Assembly: GCA_963717255.1 (NCBI GenBank)
Contig: CAVQVT010000005.1
Location: forward strand, 1 to 64,000
Length of the DNA stretch: 64,000 nt
DNA from: CAIYQJ01 sp963717255
GTDB taxonomy: Bacteria > Chloroflexota > Limnocylindria > Limnocylindrales > CSP1-4
Direction of reading: 5' to 3'
Positions 16,894-25,941 of the stretch are shown here, one piece after another. Below the pieces are notes generated by a model that searched no databases, had not been told where the DNA came from, and saw only the letters and a list, made by a program, of their open reading frames with translations. Within the stretch, counting starts at the first letter, position 1. Every line of letters begins with the position of its first letter. The translations under genes and the position numbers were made by a program.

Positions 16894-18653
16894 CGCGCCC
16901 TTCCTCCCGAGGTGCTCCGGCGGACCGGCTCGGCGGGCCGGTACGCGTGGGTCGCGCAGGCGGTGCAGGGATCGAACGAGTGGGCGACGCGGAGGATCTC
17001 GAGCGGACGCCGCGGGTCGACGACCGGCGTGCGGACGAGGGCCTCCTCGAGCGGGCCGCGCCGGTCGAGGGCGTCGCGCGGCGACGCGTTCCATGTCGTG
17101 GCGTCCACGATCTGGTACGCCTGGATCCGGCGGCCGCCGACGGTCACCCAGTGGCCGACCGCACCGCGCGGGCCCTCGCCCAGCGAGAAGCCCCCCGCCT
17201 CTGCGGGCCAGGCCTTCGGGTCCCACATCGCGATGTTCGCGAGAGCCAGGTCGCCGGAGGCCATGTTCGCCGTCATCCGGTCGAGCCAGACGGCGAGACG
17301 GTTCACGAGCACCTGCGCCTCGATCGCCCGGGCCGCGATCCGTCCGAGCGTCCCGAGGATGCCGTCCTCGCCGGCCCCGATGGTCTCGATCGCGCTCGCG
17401 ACCCCCGCCTGGACCTCGACGTTCCCGGAGGCGAAGGCGACGAGCGTCCGTGCGAGCGCGCCGACCTCCATCGGCTCCTGGCCGTACCGCGCGGCCTTCA
17501 CCCAGCTGTACTTGGCCGAGCCCTGCAGCGTCGTGACGGGCGCGGGCGGCCCCGCGTACTTCGGGTCGGTCACGCCGTCGGGCGGGGCGAGGTACGCCGT
17601 GTCGTCCTCGGGGTACGTGTAGTAGGCGTGGACAACGGTCTCGCCGACGTTCTCGGGCTTGACCGACAGCAGGTTCGCGAGGTCGCCATCCATGAGGCGG
17701 CCGCGGGGCAGCAGCAGCGACGGCTGGGTGGTGTCGTTCTCCGCGAACTCGCCGAACGAGAGGAAGTTCCCAGGGCCGCGGCCGATCGTCGCCCAGTCGC
17801 GATAGTGGCCCGTCAGCAGGCGGACGTCGGGCACCAGGACCTTCTCCACGAAGGTCCGCGCCTCCACGATGAGCGTCCGCATGTCCGAGATCCCGGCGTC
17901 GCTCAGCGCCGGCGGCGTGTCGCGCTCGACCTGCGACGGATGCTCGCCGCGGAGGGGAGCGGCGGGGCCGCTCCAGACAGGGGCGGTGACCATCCCACCG
18001 AGGCAGTAGCTCTGGAGGTGCGGGCTCTTCCCGCCGAGCATCGTGAAGAGCTGGGTGAAGCGGCGCTGCCAGTCGAGCGCGTCGAGGTAGTGCGAGATGA
18101 GGAGGAGGTCCGCCTCCGGCGACAGCGTGTAGGCGGGGTGCCCCCAGTAGCCGTTCGCGAAGATGCCGAGCTGGCCGGAGGAGGCGAAGGTCCGGAGGCG
18201 GGCCTGCAGGGCCGCGAAGTGGTCCGCGCTGGACAGCGACCAGTCGCCGATCGACCTGGCGAGCGTGGAGGTGGCGGCCGGGTCGGCGGCGAGCGCGCCG
18301 TCGAAGTCGACCCAGTCGAGTGACTGCAGCTGGTAGAAGGCGAGCACGTGGTCCCGGACGAAGGTGGCACCGGCGAGGAGGTTGCGCAGGAGGCGTGCGT
18401 TCGGGGGGACCTGGACGGCGAACGCATCCTCCACGGCCCGGACCGCGCCGAGCGCGTGGGTCCCGTTGCACATGCCGCAGATCCGCTGGGCGAAGAGGTA
18501 CGCGTCGCGGGGGTCGCGGTCCCGGAGGATGAGCTCGAACCCCCGGAACATCGTCCCGGAGCTCCAGGCGTCCTCGACGGCGCCCTGGACCTCCGCCTCG
18601 AGCCGGAGGTGGCCGCCGATCCGCGTGACCGGGTCGATCGCGATGCGCACCAT
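16890..18653 (-). CDS. [NiFe]-hydrogenase large subunit, copy 2
   Basis: A 587-residue large subunit that is near-identical to copy 1 and has both nickel-binding motifs intact (RICGMC near residue 57 and DPCTACATH near 561), plus the C-terminal extension. Differences are few (for example AENDTTQ for AEDDTTQ, VQAGVASAIETIGAG for VQEGVASAIETIGSG). It directly follows the small-subunit gene that has the complete N-terminus, so this is the large subunit most likely to be expressed with a partner. Confidence 0.93.
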   Translation of the reverse strand: MVRIAIDPVTRIGGHLRLEAEVQGAVEDAWSSGTMFRGFELILRDRDPRDAYLFAQRICGMCNGTHALGAVRAVEDAFAVQVPPNARLLRNLLAGATFVRDHVLAFYQLQSLDWVDFDGALAADPAATSTLARSIGDWSLSSADHFAALQARLRTFASSGQLGIFANGYWGHPAYTLSPEADLLLISHYLDALDWQRRFTQLFTMLGGKSPHLQSYCLGGMVTAPVWSGPAAPLRGEHPSQVERDTPPALSDAGISDMRTLIVEARTFVEKVLVPDVRLLTGHYRDWATIGRGPGNFLSFGEFAENDTTQPSLLLPRGRLMDGDLANLLSVKPENVGETVVHAYYTYPEDDTAYLAPPDGVTDPKYAGPPAPVTTLQGSAKYSWVKAARYGQEPMEVGALARTLVAFASGNVEVQAGVASAIETIGAGEDGILGTLGRIAARAIEAQVLVNRLAVWLDRMTANMASGDLALANIAMWDPKAWPAEAGGFSLGEGPRGAVGHWVTVGGRRIQAYQIVDATTWNASPRDALDRRGPLEEALVRTPVVDPRRPLEILRVAHSFDPCTACATHAYRPAEPVRRSTSGGRAR

Positions 18654-18654
18654 G

Positions 18655-20024
18655 TCAGCCGGCCTCCGGGGGCCGCGGGCCAGCGGCGGGTCCCGCGTCG
18701 GCGGCGGGCTCGGGAACGGCGTGGGGCTCCGTGGCCGCGGACGGCTCGGGGACGGCGGTCACCACGGCCGGCGTCGGCGGGACCGGTGAGGGCACGGGCA
18801 TCGTGGGCGGCGCCTCGACGGCCACGGCGGCATCCGTGACGGGCGCACCGGCGGCGACGGCCACGGCGGCATCTGCGACGGGTGCACCGGCCGCGGCCTC
18901 CGCCCGTGCCGCGGCCTCGGCCTTCCTGTGCTTCTTCTCCTTCGACCGGATCCGGGTCTCGCGGACCGTCATCAGCGTGCCGTGCACGACCGTGACGGCC
19001 GCGATCCCGCCGACGAGCAGGGCGCCGACGTCGTCCACGCCGAACGCGGCGCGAGCGAGACCGGCGGCGGGAGCCGCTGGTAGAAGGGGCTCATGGTGTC
19101 CCAGAAGTCCGGCATCGCGCAGCCGATGCAGCCCGCCCCGGCCTTGATCGGCCAGCTGGTGCCATCCGCGTACCGCTGGGTGGCGCAGTTCGCATACGTC
19201 TCGGGGCCCTTACAGCCCATCTTGTAGAGGCACCAGCCCTTCTGGGCCCCCTCGTCACCCCACGCCAGCACGTACTCGCCGAACTCATAGTGGGCCCGGC
19301 GCTCGCACTGGTTGTGGATGAGGCCGCCGTACGCAAAGAGAGGGCGACCCATCCCGTCGGTGACGGGCCACTCCTTGAACGTCAGGTAGTTGACGATCGT
19401 CGCGGTGAGATTGTCGACGTTCACGGGGCAGTTCGGCAGGTTGATCACCGGCCCCTTCGAGACGATCGAGCCCACGCCCACCGCGCCGCTCGGGCCGCCC
19501 GCAGCGCCCGGGATCCCGCCGTCGAACGCGCACGTGCCCACCGCGAGCGTGGCGAGGGCGCCGTCGCAGACACGGCGGACCACGTCACGGAAGGAGACGC
19601 CGCCGATCATGCACCAGGTCCCGTCGTCCGCCGTCGGGATCGAGCCTTCGACGACGGCGAGGTAGGCGCCGGGGTTCGTCGCAAGCGCATCGCCGAGCGA
19701 CTTCTCCGACGCGTCGCCGGCGGCCGCCATGAGGGTCTCGTGGTAGTCCACCGAGAGGAGATCCAGGAGCAGCTGGGAGATCGTGGGCTCGGTCGCCTGG
19801 AGGAACTGCATCGTGTCGCCGGCGCAGTCCTGACCGCGCAGCCAGACGACCGGCAGGCGCGACGAGGAGGCGACGGCCCGGGCGATCCGCGGCGCATAGC
19901 TCGCTGGGAGCGCGAGAGCAGCGGCCATGGCGACCGACCACTGGAGGAACGCGCGACGTGTAACGCCACGCCGCAGGAGCGCGGCGTAGATCCCGTCGTC
20001 GGTCTCGGTCACACGCGTGGTCAT
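18655..20024 (-). CDS. [NiFe]-hydrogenase small subunit with Tat signal, copy 2 (C-terminal frameshift)
   Basis: The only gene here with a full small-subunit N-terminus. Residues 23-28 (RRAFLQ) are a twin-arginine motif before a hydrophobic stretch, so the folded heterodimer is exported by Tat. The proximal-cluster motif is GQDCAGD (Cys67, Asp70), not the usual CTGC: Asp replaces the second cysteine. The other proximal ligands (GTCAF, LPNCP), the distal set (HNQC, GWC, GCKGP) and the medial set (NCATQ, GCIGC) are present. One base is missing after 19047 compared with copy 1, so the in-frame product ends at 18972 after 350 residues and lacks the C-terminal membrane helix. ATG 20024 is chosen because it begins the Tat peptide. 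Confidence 0.9.
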
Positions 20025-20353
20025 CGTCTCGATCAGGGTCGCCCGTCCGGGACACGACCGTCGCGAACCGACATGCATCGGACGCAGGACGCCATGGCCC
20101 GGGTCGACCTTACCGGTGGCGGCCGGGACAGTGGACGGGCCACACATCCCCGTCGGACGCGCCGAACGGCCCGCACCGACGGCCCGAAGGGCGGGAACCG
20201 CTCGCACGTGCCGCCCGAGAAGGTCGTCGTGAAGGGCACGTCCCGCCCGGCGACGGGACGGGGTCGCGCACGTGACCGTGGCGTGCGACCATCGGCGTCA
20301 CACGCCCGCCGGGGGCGACGGGGACGGGCGGCCGCCGCGCGTGAGGGTGCCGC
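20025..20353. other. divergent intergenic region, hydrogenase / nitroreductase
   Basis: These 329 bp separate the minus-strand hydrogenase operon from the plus-strand nitroreductase. They should contain both promoters. No convincing -35/-10 pair, palindrome or small gene was found by eye; open frames here have no coding character. Confidence 0.5.
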
Positions 20354-20893
20354 ATGTCGGACATCGATCGGGGCGCTGAGGTCCTCCGCGTCCTGCGCGC
20401 GGTCCGCTCCGTGCGAGACCTGCGGCCGGACCCCATCCAGGGCGACGTGCTGGCCGCGATCCTCGAGGCCGCGCGGTGGACCGGCAGCGGGATGAACCGC
20501 CAGCCCTGGACCTTCGTCGTCGTCCGCGACCGTGACGCGCTCGCGGCGATCGCGGAAGCCTCGCCGAACGCCGGTCACGTCGCGAACGCCGCAGCGGCGA
20601 TCGTCCTCGTGATGGACGGCGAGATGCCCGATCTGACGACGTTCGACGAGGGGCGCGCCGCCGAGCGGATCCTCGTCGCGGCCACGGCGCAGGGGATCGC
20701 CTCCGCGATCGGCTGGGTCGGGCAGGACGGGCGACCGGCGGTCCGGGCGCTGCTCGGGATCCCGGAGGGGAAGCGCATCCGCACGGTCGTCTCGCTCGGC
20801 ACGGCGACGGGGGCCGGCGCGCGACCGAAGGCGGCGCCGGGGACGGCGCGGAAGGCCTTCGACGAGGTCGTCCGCTGGGAACGATACGACTGA
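20354..20893 (+). CDS. nitroreductase family protein
   Basis: A 179-residue FMN-dependent nitroreductase-fold protein. The N-terminal VRSVRDLRPDPI corresponds to the flavin phosphate-binding RRSVR motif, GSGMNRQPWTFVVVRD is the typical second conserved block, and the C-terminal half has the AAERILVAATAQGIAS helix and a PEGKRIRTVVSLG strand. It is short for the family, as in the compact oxidoreductase branch. GAGGG precedes the ATG. The substrate is unknown. The EamA exporter starts four bases after its stop, so the two are probably co-transcribed. Confidence 0.85.
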   Translation: MSDIDRGAEVLRVLRAVRSVRDLRPDPIQGDVLAAILEAARWTGSGMNRQPWTFVVVRDRDALAAIAEASPNAGHVANAAAAIVLVMDGEMPDLTTFDEGRAAERILVAATAQGIASAIGWVGQDGRPAVRALLGIPEGKRIRTVVSLGTATGAGARPKAAPGTARKAFDEVVRWERYD

Positions 20894-20897
20894 TCCC

Positions 20898-21944
20898 GTG
20901 ACCGACGCGGCCCGAGGTTCCGTGGCAGCCGCCGCGCCGGGCGCGCCGGCCCCGGCGTCCGCTGCGGCCGCGGAGGCCCAGCCGAGCCAGCTCAGGGGTT
21001 CCGTCCAGGTCCTGACCGCCGCGGCGATGATGGGGACGCTGGGACCCGTCTCGGGGATCGCCTACCGGACCGGGATCGCCGGGCCGACCCTCAGCGCGAT
21101 GCGGGCCGGCGTCGGCGCGTCGATCCTCTGGCTGCTCATCGCCGCGCGGCGCCAGCCGTCGATCCGGCTCCAGTCGCTCACGCGCCGCGAGGCGACCATG
21201 CTCGCCGCCGCGGTCCTCGTCAACGGACTGATGAACCTCGCGCTCTTCATCTCGTGGAGCCTCATGACCGTCGCGCTCGTGACGGTCGTGTTCTACACGT
21301 ACCCGCTCCTCACGGCGGTCGGCTCGGCCGCACTGGGACGCGAGCGGCTGACCCCGATGCGCATCGCGGCGCTCGCCGTCGCGGGGCTCGGCATCCTGCT
21401 CGTGCTCGGCGACCAGGTGGGCCCGGACGCCCAGGCGAGCCTCGCGGGCATCGCGCTCGCCTTCCTCGCGGCGCTGTGCCACGCCGCGTACCTGATCATC
21501 GTGAAGGGCGGGTTCGACCGCGTACCGGCCGCGCAGGCGACCGCGTGCGTCCTCACCGGCGGGTTCGCGATCTCCGGCACCGCGGCGGTCGTGATGTACG
21601 GGACGGGCGTGCTCGGCGCGTGGGTGGTCTCCCCGGTCGCGTGGGCGGCCATCCTCTTCATCGGCTCGTTCGGCGCGGCCATCCCGAAGATCTGGGTCAT
21701 CAGCGGCGTCCGCATCGTCGGCGCGACCCGGACCGCGATCCTCATGCTGGCCGAGCCGATCACGGCGGTCGTGGTCGCGGCCCTCGTGCTCGGCCAGACG
21801 CTCACGGCACAGCAGGTCGTCGGCGGAGCGCTCATCCTCGCCGCCGTCGTGCTCGTCCAGCGACGCGACCCTCGGGCCGAGGTGGGCACGCGCGTCCCCG
21901 AGGAGGACCTGCGGGTCGCCGAGGACGCGGTCGCGCTGGAGTAG
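20898..21944 (+). CDS. EamA/DMT family transporter
   Basis: A 348-residue drug/metabolite transporter with two EamA repeats, about ten membrane helices in all. The first repeat begins near ASILWLLIAARR and the second near LAGIALAFLAALCHAAYLI; the closing helix pair has the family-typical ILMLAEPITAVVVAALVLG. An Ala/Pro-rich N-terminal tail of about 35 residues precedes the first helix. The GTG at 20898 follows the nitroreductase stop by four bases. Such proteins usually export amino acids or other small metabolites; specificity cannot be inferred. Confidence 0.88.
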   Translation: MTDAARGSVAAAAPGAPAPASAAAAEAQPSQLRGSVQVLTAAAMMGTLGPVSGIAYRTGIAGPTLSAMRAGVGASILWLLIAARRQPSIRLQSLTRREATMLAAAVLVNGLMNLALFISWSLMTVALVTVVFYTYPLLTAVGSAALGRERLTPMRIAALAVAGLGILLVLGDQVGPDAQASLAGIALAFLAALCHAAYLIIVKGGFDRVPAAQATACVLTGGFAISGTAAVVMYGTGVLGAWVVSPVAWAAILFIGSFGAAIPKIWVISGVRIVGATRTAILMLAEPITAVVVAALVLGQTLTAQQVVGGALILAAVVLVQRRDPRAEVGTRVPEEDLRVAEDAVALE

Positions 21945-22007
21945 AGCGGCCGGGACCTGGGCCCGCCGCACGCCGGACCCGGCGCCGGGCGCGGGGGCGC
22001 GGCGACC

Positions 22008-22042
22008 CGAGGGCCGCGTCGGCCACCCCGACGCGGCCCTCG
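22008..22042 (+). terminator. hairpin terminator after EamA gene
   Basis: A perfect 15-bp stem (CGAGGGCCGCGTCGG and its complement) with a five-base loop lies 64 bp after the EamA stop and just before the next promoter. It lacks a T-run but is the strongest structure in the gap. Confidence 0.7.
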
Positions 22043-22050
22043 TCGCTCGC

Positions 22051-22056
22051 TACGAT
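22051..22056 (+). promoter_or_regulatory. -10 box for the PEP-hydrolase/Tm-1-like operon
   Basis: TACGAT directly follows the terminator hairpin and lies 69 bp before the first gene, which has its own GAGGAGA ribosome site. No clear -35 is seen. Confidence 0.4.
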
Positions 22057-22125
22057 GGGCGCGCATCCCGCCCACCCGCCCACCCGCCCGCGCGCCGGGG
22101 CCGCCGGGCCGCGAGGAGACCTGCC

Positions 22126-22974
22126 GTGCGCCAGTTCGACCGTGGTGAGATCCACGCCCGGCTCCGGGCCGTGATGGACCGGGGCGAGCCCATCGTCATG
22201 GGCGGCGCCGGGATCGGGCTCGTCGCCAAGGCCGCCGAGCGCGGCGGCATCGACCTGCTCATGGCGTACAACACGGGCCCGTTCCGGATGGCCGGTCATG
22301 GGTCGCTCGCCGGATACCTGGCGTACGGCGACTCGAACGCGATCACGATCGAGCTGGGCCGCGAGATCCTCAACGCGGTGGACGACACGCCGGTCATCGG
22401 CGGGATCGGCGCCGCCGATCCGTTCCGCGACATCCCGCGCCTCATCGACGAGATGATGGGCATGGGGTTCTCGGGGATCACGAACGTCCCGACGACCGGC
22501 CTGTACGACGGGAGGTTCCGGGCCCACATCGACGCGACGAACCTGGGCTACCCGCGCGAGATCGACCTCGTCCGGATGTGCCGCGACCGCGACGTCTTCA
22601 CCGTCGCCTACGCGTTCTCGACCGACGAGGCGAAGGCGATGGCGGAGGCCGGGGCCGACATCGTCGGTGCCCACGTGGGGCTGACCTCGGGCGGCTGGAT
22701 CGGCGCCGAGGCGACCATGGACCTAGATGGGGCGTGCGAGGCCACGCAGGCGATGCTCGAGGCGGCGAAGGCGGGGCGGTCGGACGTGCTCGTCGTGGCC
22801 CACGGCGGGCCGTTCGAGGATCCGGAGAGCGTCCGCACGGTCTTCGAGAGGACGGACGTCGTGGGATACCTGGGCGCCTCGTCGATCGAGCGGCTCCCGG
22901 TGGAGCGTGCGGTCTCGGGAGTCGTCCGCGACTTCAAGGCGCTCCGGCCGCGCGCGACACAGAAGGCAGGCTGA
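22126..22974 (+). CDS. phosphoenolpyruvate hydrolase family (TIM-barrel) protein A
   Basis: A 282-residue protein of the PEP-hydrolase-like TIM-barrel family (the domain found fused to Tm-1-like proteins in plants and many bacteria). Conserved blocks are VMGGAGIGLVAKAAERGG, LLMAYNTGPFRMAGHGSLAG, GGIGAADPF, GFSGITNVPT and HVGLTSGGWIGAE. Biochemical function of the family is poorly established. GTG 22126 follows GAGGAGA. The gene leads a three-gene operon: a Tm-1-like protein begins four bases after its stop, followed by a second, diverged member of this same family. Confidence 0.85.
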   Translation: MRQFDRGEIHARLRAVMDRGEPIVMGGAGIGLVAKAAERGGIDLLMAYNTGPFRMAGHGSLAGYLAYGDSNAITIELGREILNAVDDTPVIGGIGAADPFRDIPRLIDEMMGMGFSGITNVPTTGLYDGRFRAHIDATNLGYPREIDLVRMCRDRDVFTVAYAFSTDEAKAMAEAGADIVGAHVGLTSGGWIGAEATMDLDGACEATQAMLEAAKAGRSDVLVVAHGGPFEDPESVRTVFERTDVVGYLGASSIERLPVERAVSGVVRDFKALRPRATQKAG

Positions 22975-22978
22975 CGCG

Positions 22979-24265
22979 ATGGGGACGGTCGTCCTCGTCG
23001 GCACCCTCGACACGAAGGGGCCGGAGTACGGGTTCGTCCGCGACCGCCTCCGCGAGCTCGGCGTCGACGTCGCGGTCGTGGACGTGGGCGTGCTGGGGGA
23101 GCCGTCATTCCCGCCGGATGTGAGCGCGGCCGAGGTGGCGCGTGCCGCGGGCACGGAGATCGCCGACCTCCGCTTCACGCGGGAGGGATCGGACACCCGG
23201 GCCGTGGCGCTCGCGACGATGGAGCGCGGCGCGATCGCGGTGGTCGACGGGCTGCGGGCGGATGGCCGGTGCGACGGGGTGATGGGGCTGGGCGGCAGCG
23301 GCGGCTCGACGGTCGTCTCGGGCGTCCTCCGGTCCCTCCCGGTCGGTGTCCCGAAGCTGCTCGTCTCCACGATGGCGTCGGGCAACGTCCGGAACTTCGT
23401 GGGAACCAGCGACGTCTGCCTCGTCTACTCGGTGACGGACGTGCAGGGCCTCAACCGCGTCTCCCGGAAGGTCCTCTCGAACGCAGCGGCGGCGATGGCC
23501 GGGATGGTCCGGGCGCTCGGGACGGCGCAGGCGGCCGAGACGCCCCTCGTCGCTCTCACGATGTTCGGGATCACGACGCCCTGCGTCCAGCGCATCCAGG
23601 CGGCGCTCGAGTCGAACGGCTTCGAGACGATCGTGTTCCACGCCGTCGGGTCGGGCGGACAGGCGATGGAGGCCATGGTGGACGCCGGCCTCGTCGACGG
23701 CGTCGTGGACGTGACGACGAGCGAGCTGACCGACGAGCTCTGCGGCGGCGTCTTCACCGCCGGCAAGGACCGGCTCACGGCGGCCGGGCGGAGGGGCATC
23801 CCGCAGGTCGTGGTCCCGGGAGCGCTCGAGGTCATCAACTTCGGGCCGCGCGACTCGGTCCCCGCGCACCTGGACGTACCGGAGCGGACGATCGTCGTGC
23901 ACAACCCGTCGGTCTGCGCGGTCCGGACGAACGCGGCCGAGTCCGCCGAGCTCGGGCGGATCCTCGCGACGAAGGTGAACGCGGCCGCGGGGCCGACGGC
24001 GGTCCTCCTGCCCCTGCGCGGCCTCTCGAAGTACGAGGCGCCGGGCGGTCCGTACGTGGACCCCGAGGCGGACGCGGCGCTCTTCGACGCGATCCGCGCG
24101 ACGCTCCGCCCGGGGATCGCGCTGCGTGAGGTGGACGCGAACGTGAACGACCCGGAGTTCGCCGACGCGGCGGTGGAGGCGTTCCTGCGGCTCTGGGAGC
24201 AGCGGGTCGTGGCCCCGGGCGGCACGGGGACGGCCGGCGTAGCCCATCAGGAGGTGGCGTCATGA
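22979..24265 (+). CDS. Tm-1-like ATP-binding (UPF0261) protein
   Basis: A 428-residue protein of the Tm-1-like/UPF0261 family. It begins MGTVVLVGTLDTKGPEY, the near-invariant family start, and contains the glycine-rich loop GVMGLGGSGGSTVVS, then KLLVSTMASGNV, a conserved TMFGITTPCVQ segment and PGALEVINFGPRDSVP. In tomato the homologous Tm-1 protein is a virus-resistance factor with an ATP-binding fold; the metabolic role in bacteria is not settled. It lies between two PEP-hydrolase-like genes and overlaps the second by ATGA, suggesting that the three act as one enzyme system. Confidence 0.88.
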   Translation: MGTVVLVGTLDTKGPEYGFVRDRLRELGVDVAVVDVGVLGEPSFPPDVSAAEVARAAGTEIADLRFTREGSDTRAVALATMERGAIAVVDGLRADGRCDGVMGLGGSGGSTVVSGVLRSLPVGVPKLLVSTMASGNVRNFVGTSDVCLVYSVTDVQGLNRVSRKVLSNAAAAMAGMVRALGTAQAAETPLVALTMFGITTPCVQRIQAALESNGFETIVFHAVGSGGQAMEAMVDAGLVDGVVDVTTSELTDELCGGVFTAGKDRLTAAGRRGIPQVVVPGALEVINFGPRDSVPAHLDVPERTIVVHNPSVCAVRTNAAESAELGRILATKVNAAAGPTAVLLPLRGLSKYEAPGGPYVDPEADAALFDAIRATLRPGIALREVDANVNDPEFADAAVEAFLRLWEQRVVAPGGTGTAGVAHQEVAS

Positions 24266-25077
24266 CGCGCGAGGAGATCGTCGCCCGGCTGCGGCAGCGG
24301 GTCGCCGGGGGCGGCGCCCTCGTCGTCGCGGGGGTGGGCAGCGGGCTCACCACCGCGGGAGCCGTCGCGGGCGGCGCCGACCTCATCGCCACCTACTCCA
24401 CCGCCATCTACCGGATCCTCGGCGTGCCCACGGCGCTCGCATTCATGCCGTACGACGACACGAACGTCGTGACGCTCGGCCTTCTGCCGGAGGTGGTCGG
24501 ACGGGCGGGCGCCGTCCCGGTGATCGCGGGGCTGGGCGCCCACGACCCGCGCCGGCCGATCGACCGGCTGGTGGGCGCGGCGATCGACGGCGGGGCCTCC
24601 GGCCTGACCAACGAGCCGTTCGTCGGGATCTACACGCCGGAGATGCGGGCCGACCTGGACCGGGCCGGCTACGGCTTCAGCCGCGAGGTGGCGATGCTCG
24701 CCGAGGCACGGCGCCGAGGGATGCTCACGCTCGGCTGGGCCTTCGACGAAGAGGAGGTCCGGACGCTCGTCGGGGTGGGCGTGGACGTCATCGGCGCAAT
24801 GGCCGGGATCACCTCGGGCGGGACGGAAGGTGAGGCACGGCAGGCCGCATTCGACGGGTTCGCGTCGATGACCGCGGCGGCGCGCGCTGCCGGCCCGTCG
24901 ACGATCGTCGTCCTCCACGGGGGCCCGCTGGCGGACCCCGCGACGGTAGGCGAGGCGCTCGCGTACACCGGTGCGGACGGGTATGCGACGGGATCGAGCG
25001 CCGAGCGGACACCGGTCATCGCGGCCGTCCGCGAGACGGTCGCCGCGTTCAGGTCCCTGCAGCTGCGTCCGCGCTGA
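24262..25077 (+). CDS. phosphoenolpyruvate hydrolase family protein B
   Basis: A 271-residue paralogue of the protein at 22126-22974, recognisable by the same order of blocks (VVAGVGSGLTTAGAVAGGAD, LIATYSTAIYRILG, AGLGAHDP, GASGLTNEPFVG, GAMAGITSGGTEG) but diverged in most positions, so the two barrels probably differ in substrate or form a heteromer. The ATG overlaps the Tm-1-like stop by four bases. Many genomes have one such domain fused to the Tm-1-like protein; here there are two separate genes. Confidence 0.82.
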   Translation: MTREEIVARLRQRVAGGGALVVAGVGSGLTTAGAVAGGADLIATYSTAIYRILGVPTALAFMPYDDTNVVTLGLLPEVVGRAGAVPVIAGLGAHDPRRPIDRLVGAAIDGGASGLTNEPFVGIYTPEMRADLDRAGYGFSREVAMLAEARRRGMLTLGWAFDEEEVRTLVGVGVDVIGAMAGITSGGTEGEARQAAFDGFASMTAAARAAGPSTIVVLHGGPLADPATVGEALAYTGADGYATGSSAERTPVIAAVRETVAAFRSLQLRPR

Positions 25078-25114
25078 GGGACGCGCCGTCCGAGGTCGCC
25101 GCGACGCGGCTCCG

Positions 25115-25792
25115 TCAGACGGACGTGCCCGGGCCGCTCGAGAACGTGTAGACGGCCGCCTCCTTCACCTCGGCGTCCTCCAACTCCAGGCTGGTTCGCA
25201 CGCGGTAGGTCGCGAGACGTTCCAGGTCGACCGGGAGGTACGGGCGCCCGGGATCGCCGAGGAGGACCCGCGTCCCGCCGTCGGCGGCGAGGCGGAGCCA
25301 TGCGAGCATGCGGGCGGCCATCGTCTCCTGGTAGCAGACGTCCCCCGCGAGGAGCACGTCGCACGGCGGCGGCGACTCGTCGAGCGGGTCGCGGCGCCCG
25401 AACCCGACCCGCACGCCGTTGGCCCGCGCGTTGACCGCGATCGCGGCCTCGGCGAGTGGGTCGACGTCGAAGGCGCGGACCGAGCCGGCGCCGGCGCGGA
25501 GGGCGGCGATCGCGCAGAGGCCCGACCCCGACGCGACGTCCACGACCCGGAGGCCGGCGACCTCGGTGGGGTGCTCGACGAGGTACCGCGCGACCGCGAG
25601 CCCGCCCGCCCAGGCGAACGCCCAGTACGGCAGGTCGGCGTCCGCCAGCCCGAGCTCGGCGGTCACGGCCCGGCCGACGTGCGCGACATCGTCCGCGACG
25701 TGCAGACGGAGGCCCGGGACGTCCGGTACGAGCGCGAGACGCGTGTAGCGCCGCACGAACGCGCGCATGTCGGCGGGCGACGGGGTGGGCAC
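25115..25792 (-). CDS. class I SAM-dependent methyltransferase (ETFB-lysine/Nnt1-like)
   Basis: A 225-residue methyltransferase resembling the electron-transfer-flavoprotein-beta lysine methyltransferase/Nnt1 group. The N-terminal segment RAFVRRYTRLALVPDVPGLRLH and PYWAFAWAGG precede motif I VVDVASGSG, an acidic FDVDPLAEAA loop, and DVLLAGDVCYQ in place of the usual catalytic-region motif. The GTG at 25792 is chosen because GGAGGT stands ten bases before it; ATG 25768 would remove only eight residues. The likely substrate is a protein lysine or small molecule; none is indicated by the neighbours. It is divergent from the PAP2 gene. Confidence 0.8.
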   Translation of the reverse strand: MPTPSPADMRAFVRRYTRLALVPDVPGLRLHVADDVAHVGRAVTAELGLADADLPYWAFAWAGGLAVARYLVEHPTEVAGLRVVDVASGSGLCAIAALRAGAGSVRAFDVDPLAEAAIAVNARANGVRVGFGRRDPLDESPPPCDVLLAGDVCYQETMAARMLAWLRLAADGGTRVLLGDPGRPYLPVDLERLATYRVRTSLELEDAEVKEAAVYTFSSGPGTSV

Positions 25793-25929
25793 GCCGGTCG
25801 GGACCTCCGTGGTGCGCGGGGCGAGCCCGCGCCGGCCCCGATCGGACGGGGCGCGACGAGCGGATGGTAGTGCCACGCCAGGGTGCGTGGTCGCCCGGTC
25901 GCAGGGGCGACCGTCGCGGCCGGCCCGCG

Positions 25930-25935
25930 TATGCT
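25930..25935 (+). promoter_or_regulatory. -10 box for a leaderless mRNA (PAP2 gene)
   Basis: TATGCT, then six bases, then ATG at 25942. Transcription would start at the A of the start codon. Confidence 0.55.
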
Positions 25936-25941
25936 CCGCCG

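Larger units (their letters stand above)
14745..19340. repeat. tandem duplication, copy 2 (hydrogenase unit)
   Basis: Second copy of the 4.6-kb unit at 10144-14741. It carries two single-base deletions relative to copy 1 (after 16486 in cytochrome b and after 19047 in the small subunit) and a scatter of substitutions. On its right it continues into the only complete small-subunit N-terminus (19341-20024). Confidence 0.95.

Noticed and set aside
10144..19340. Composite transposon carrying hydrogenase genes
   Set aside because: No transposase or terminal inverted repeats at the unit ends; simple tandem duplication or assembly joining explains the structure.
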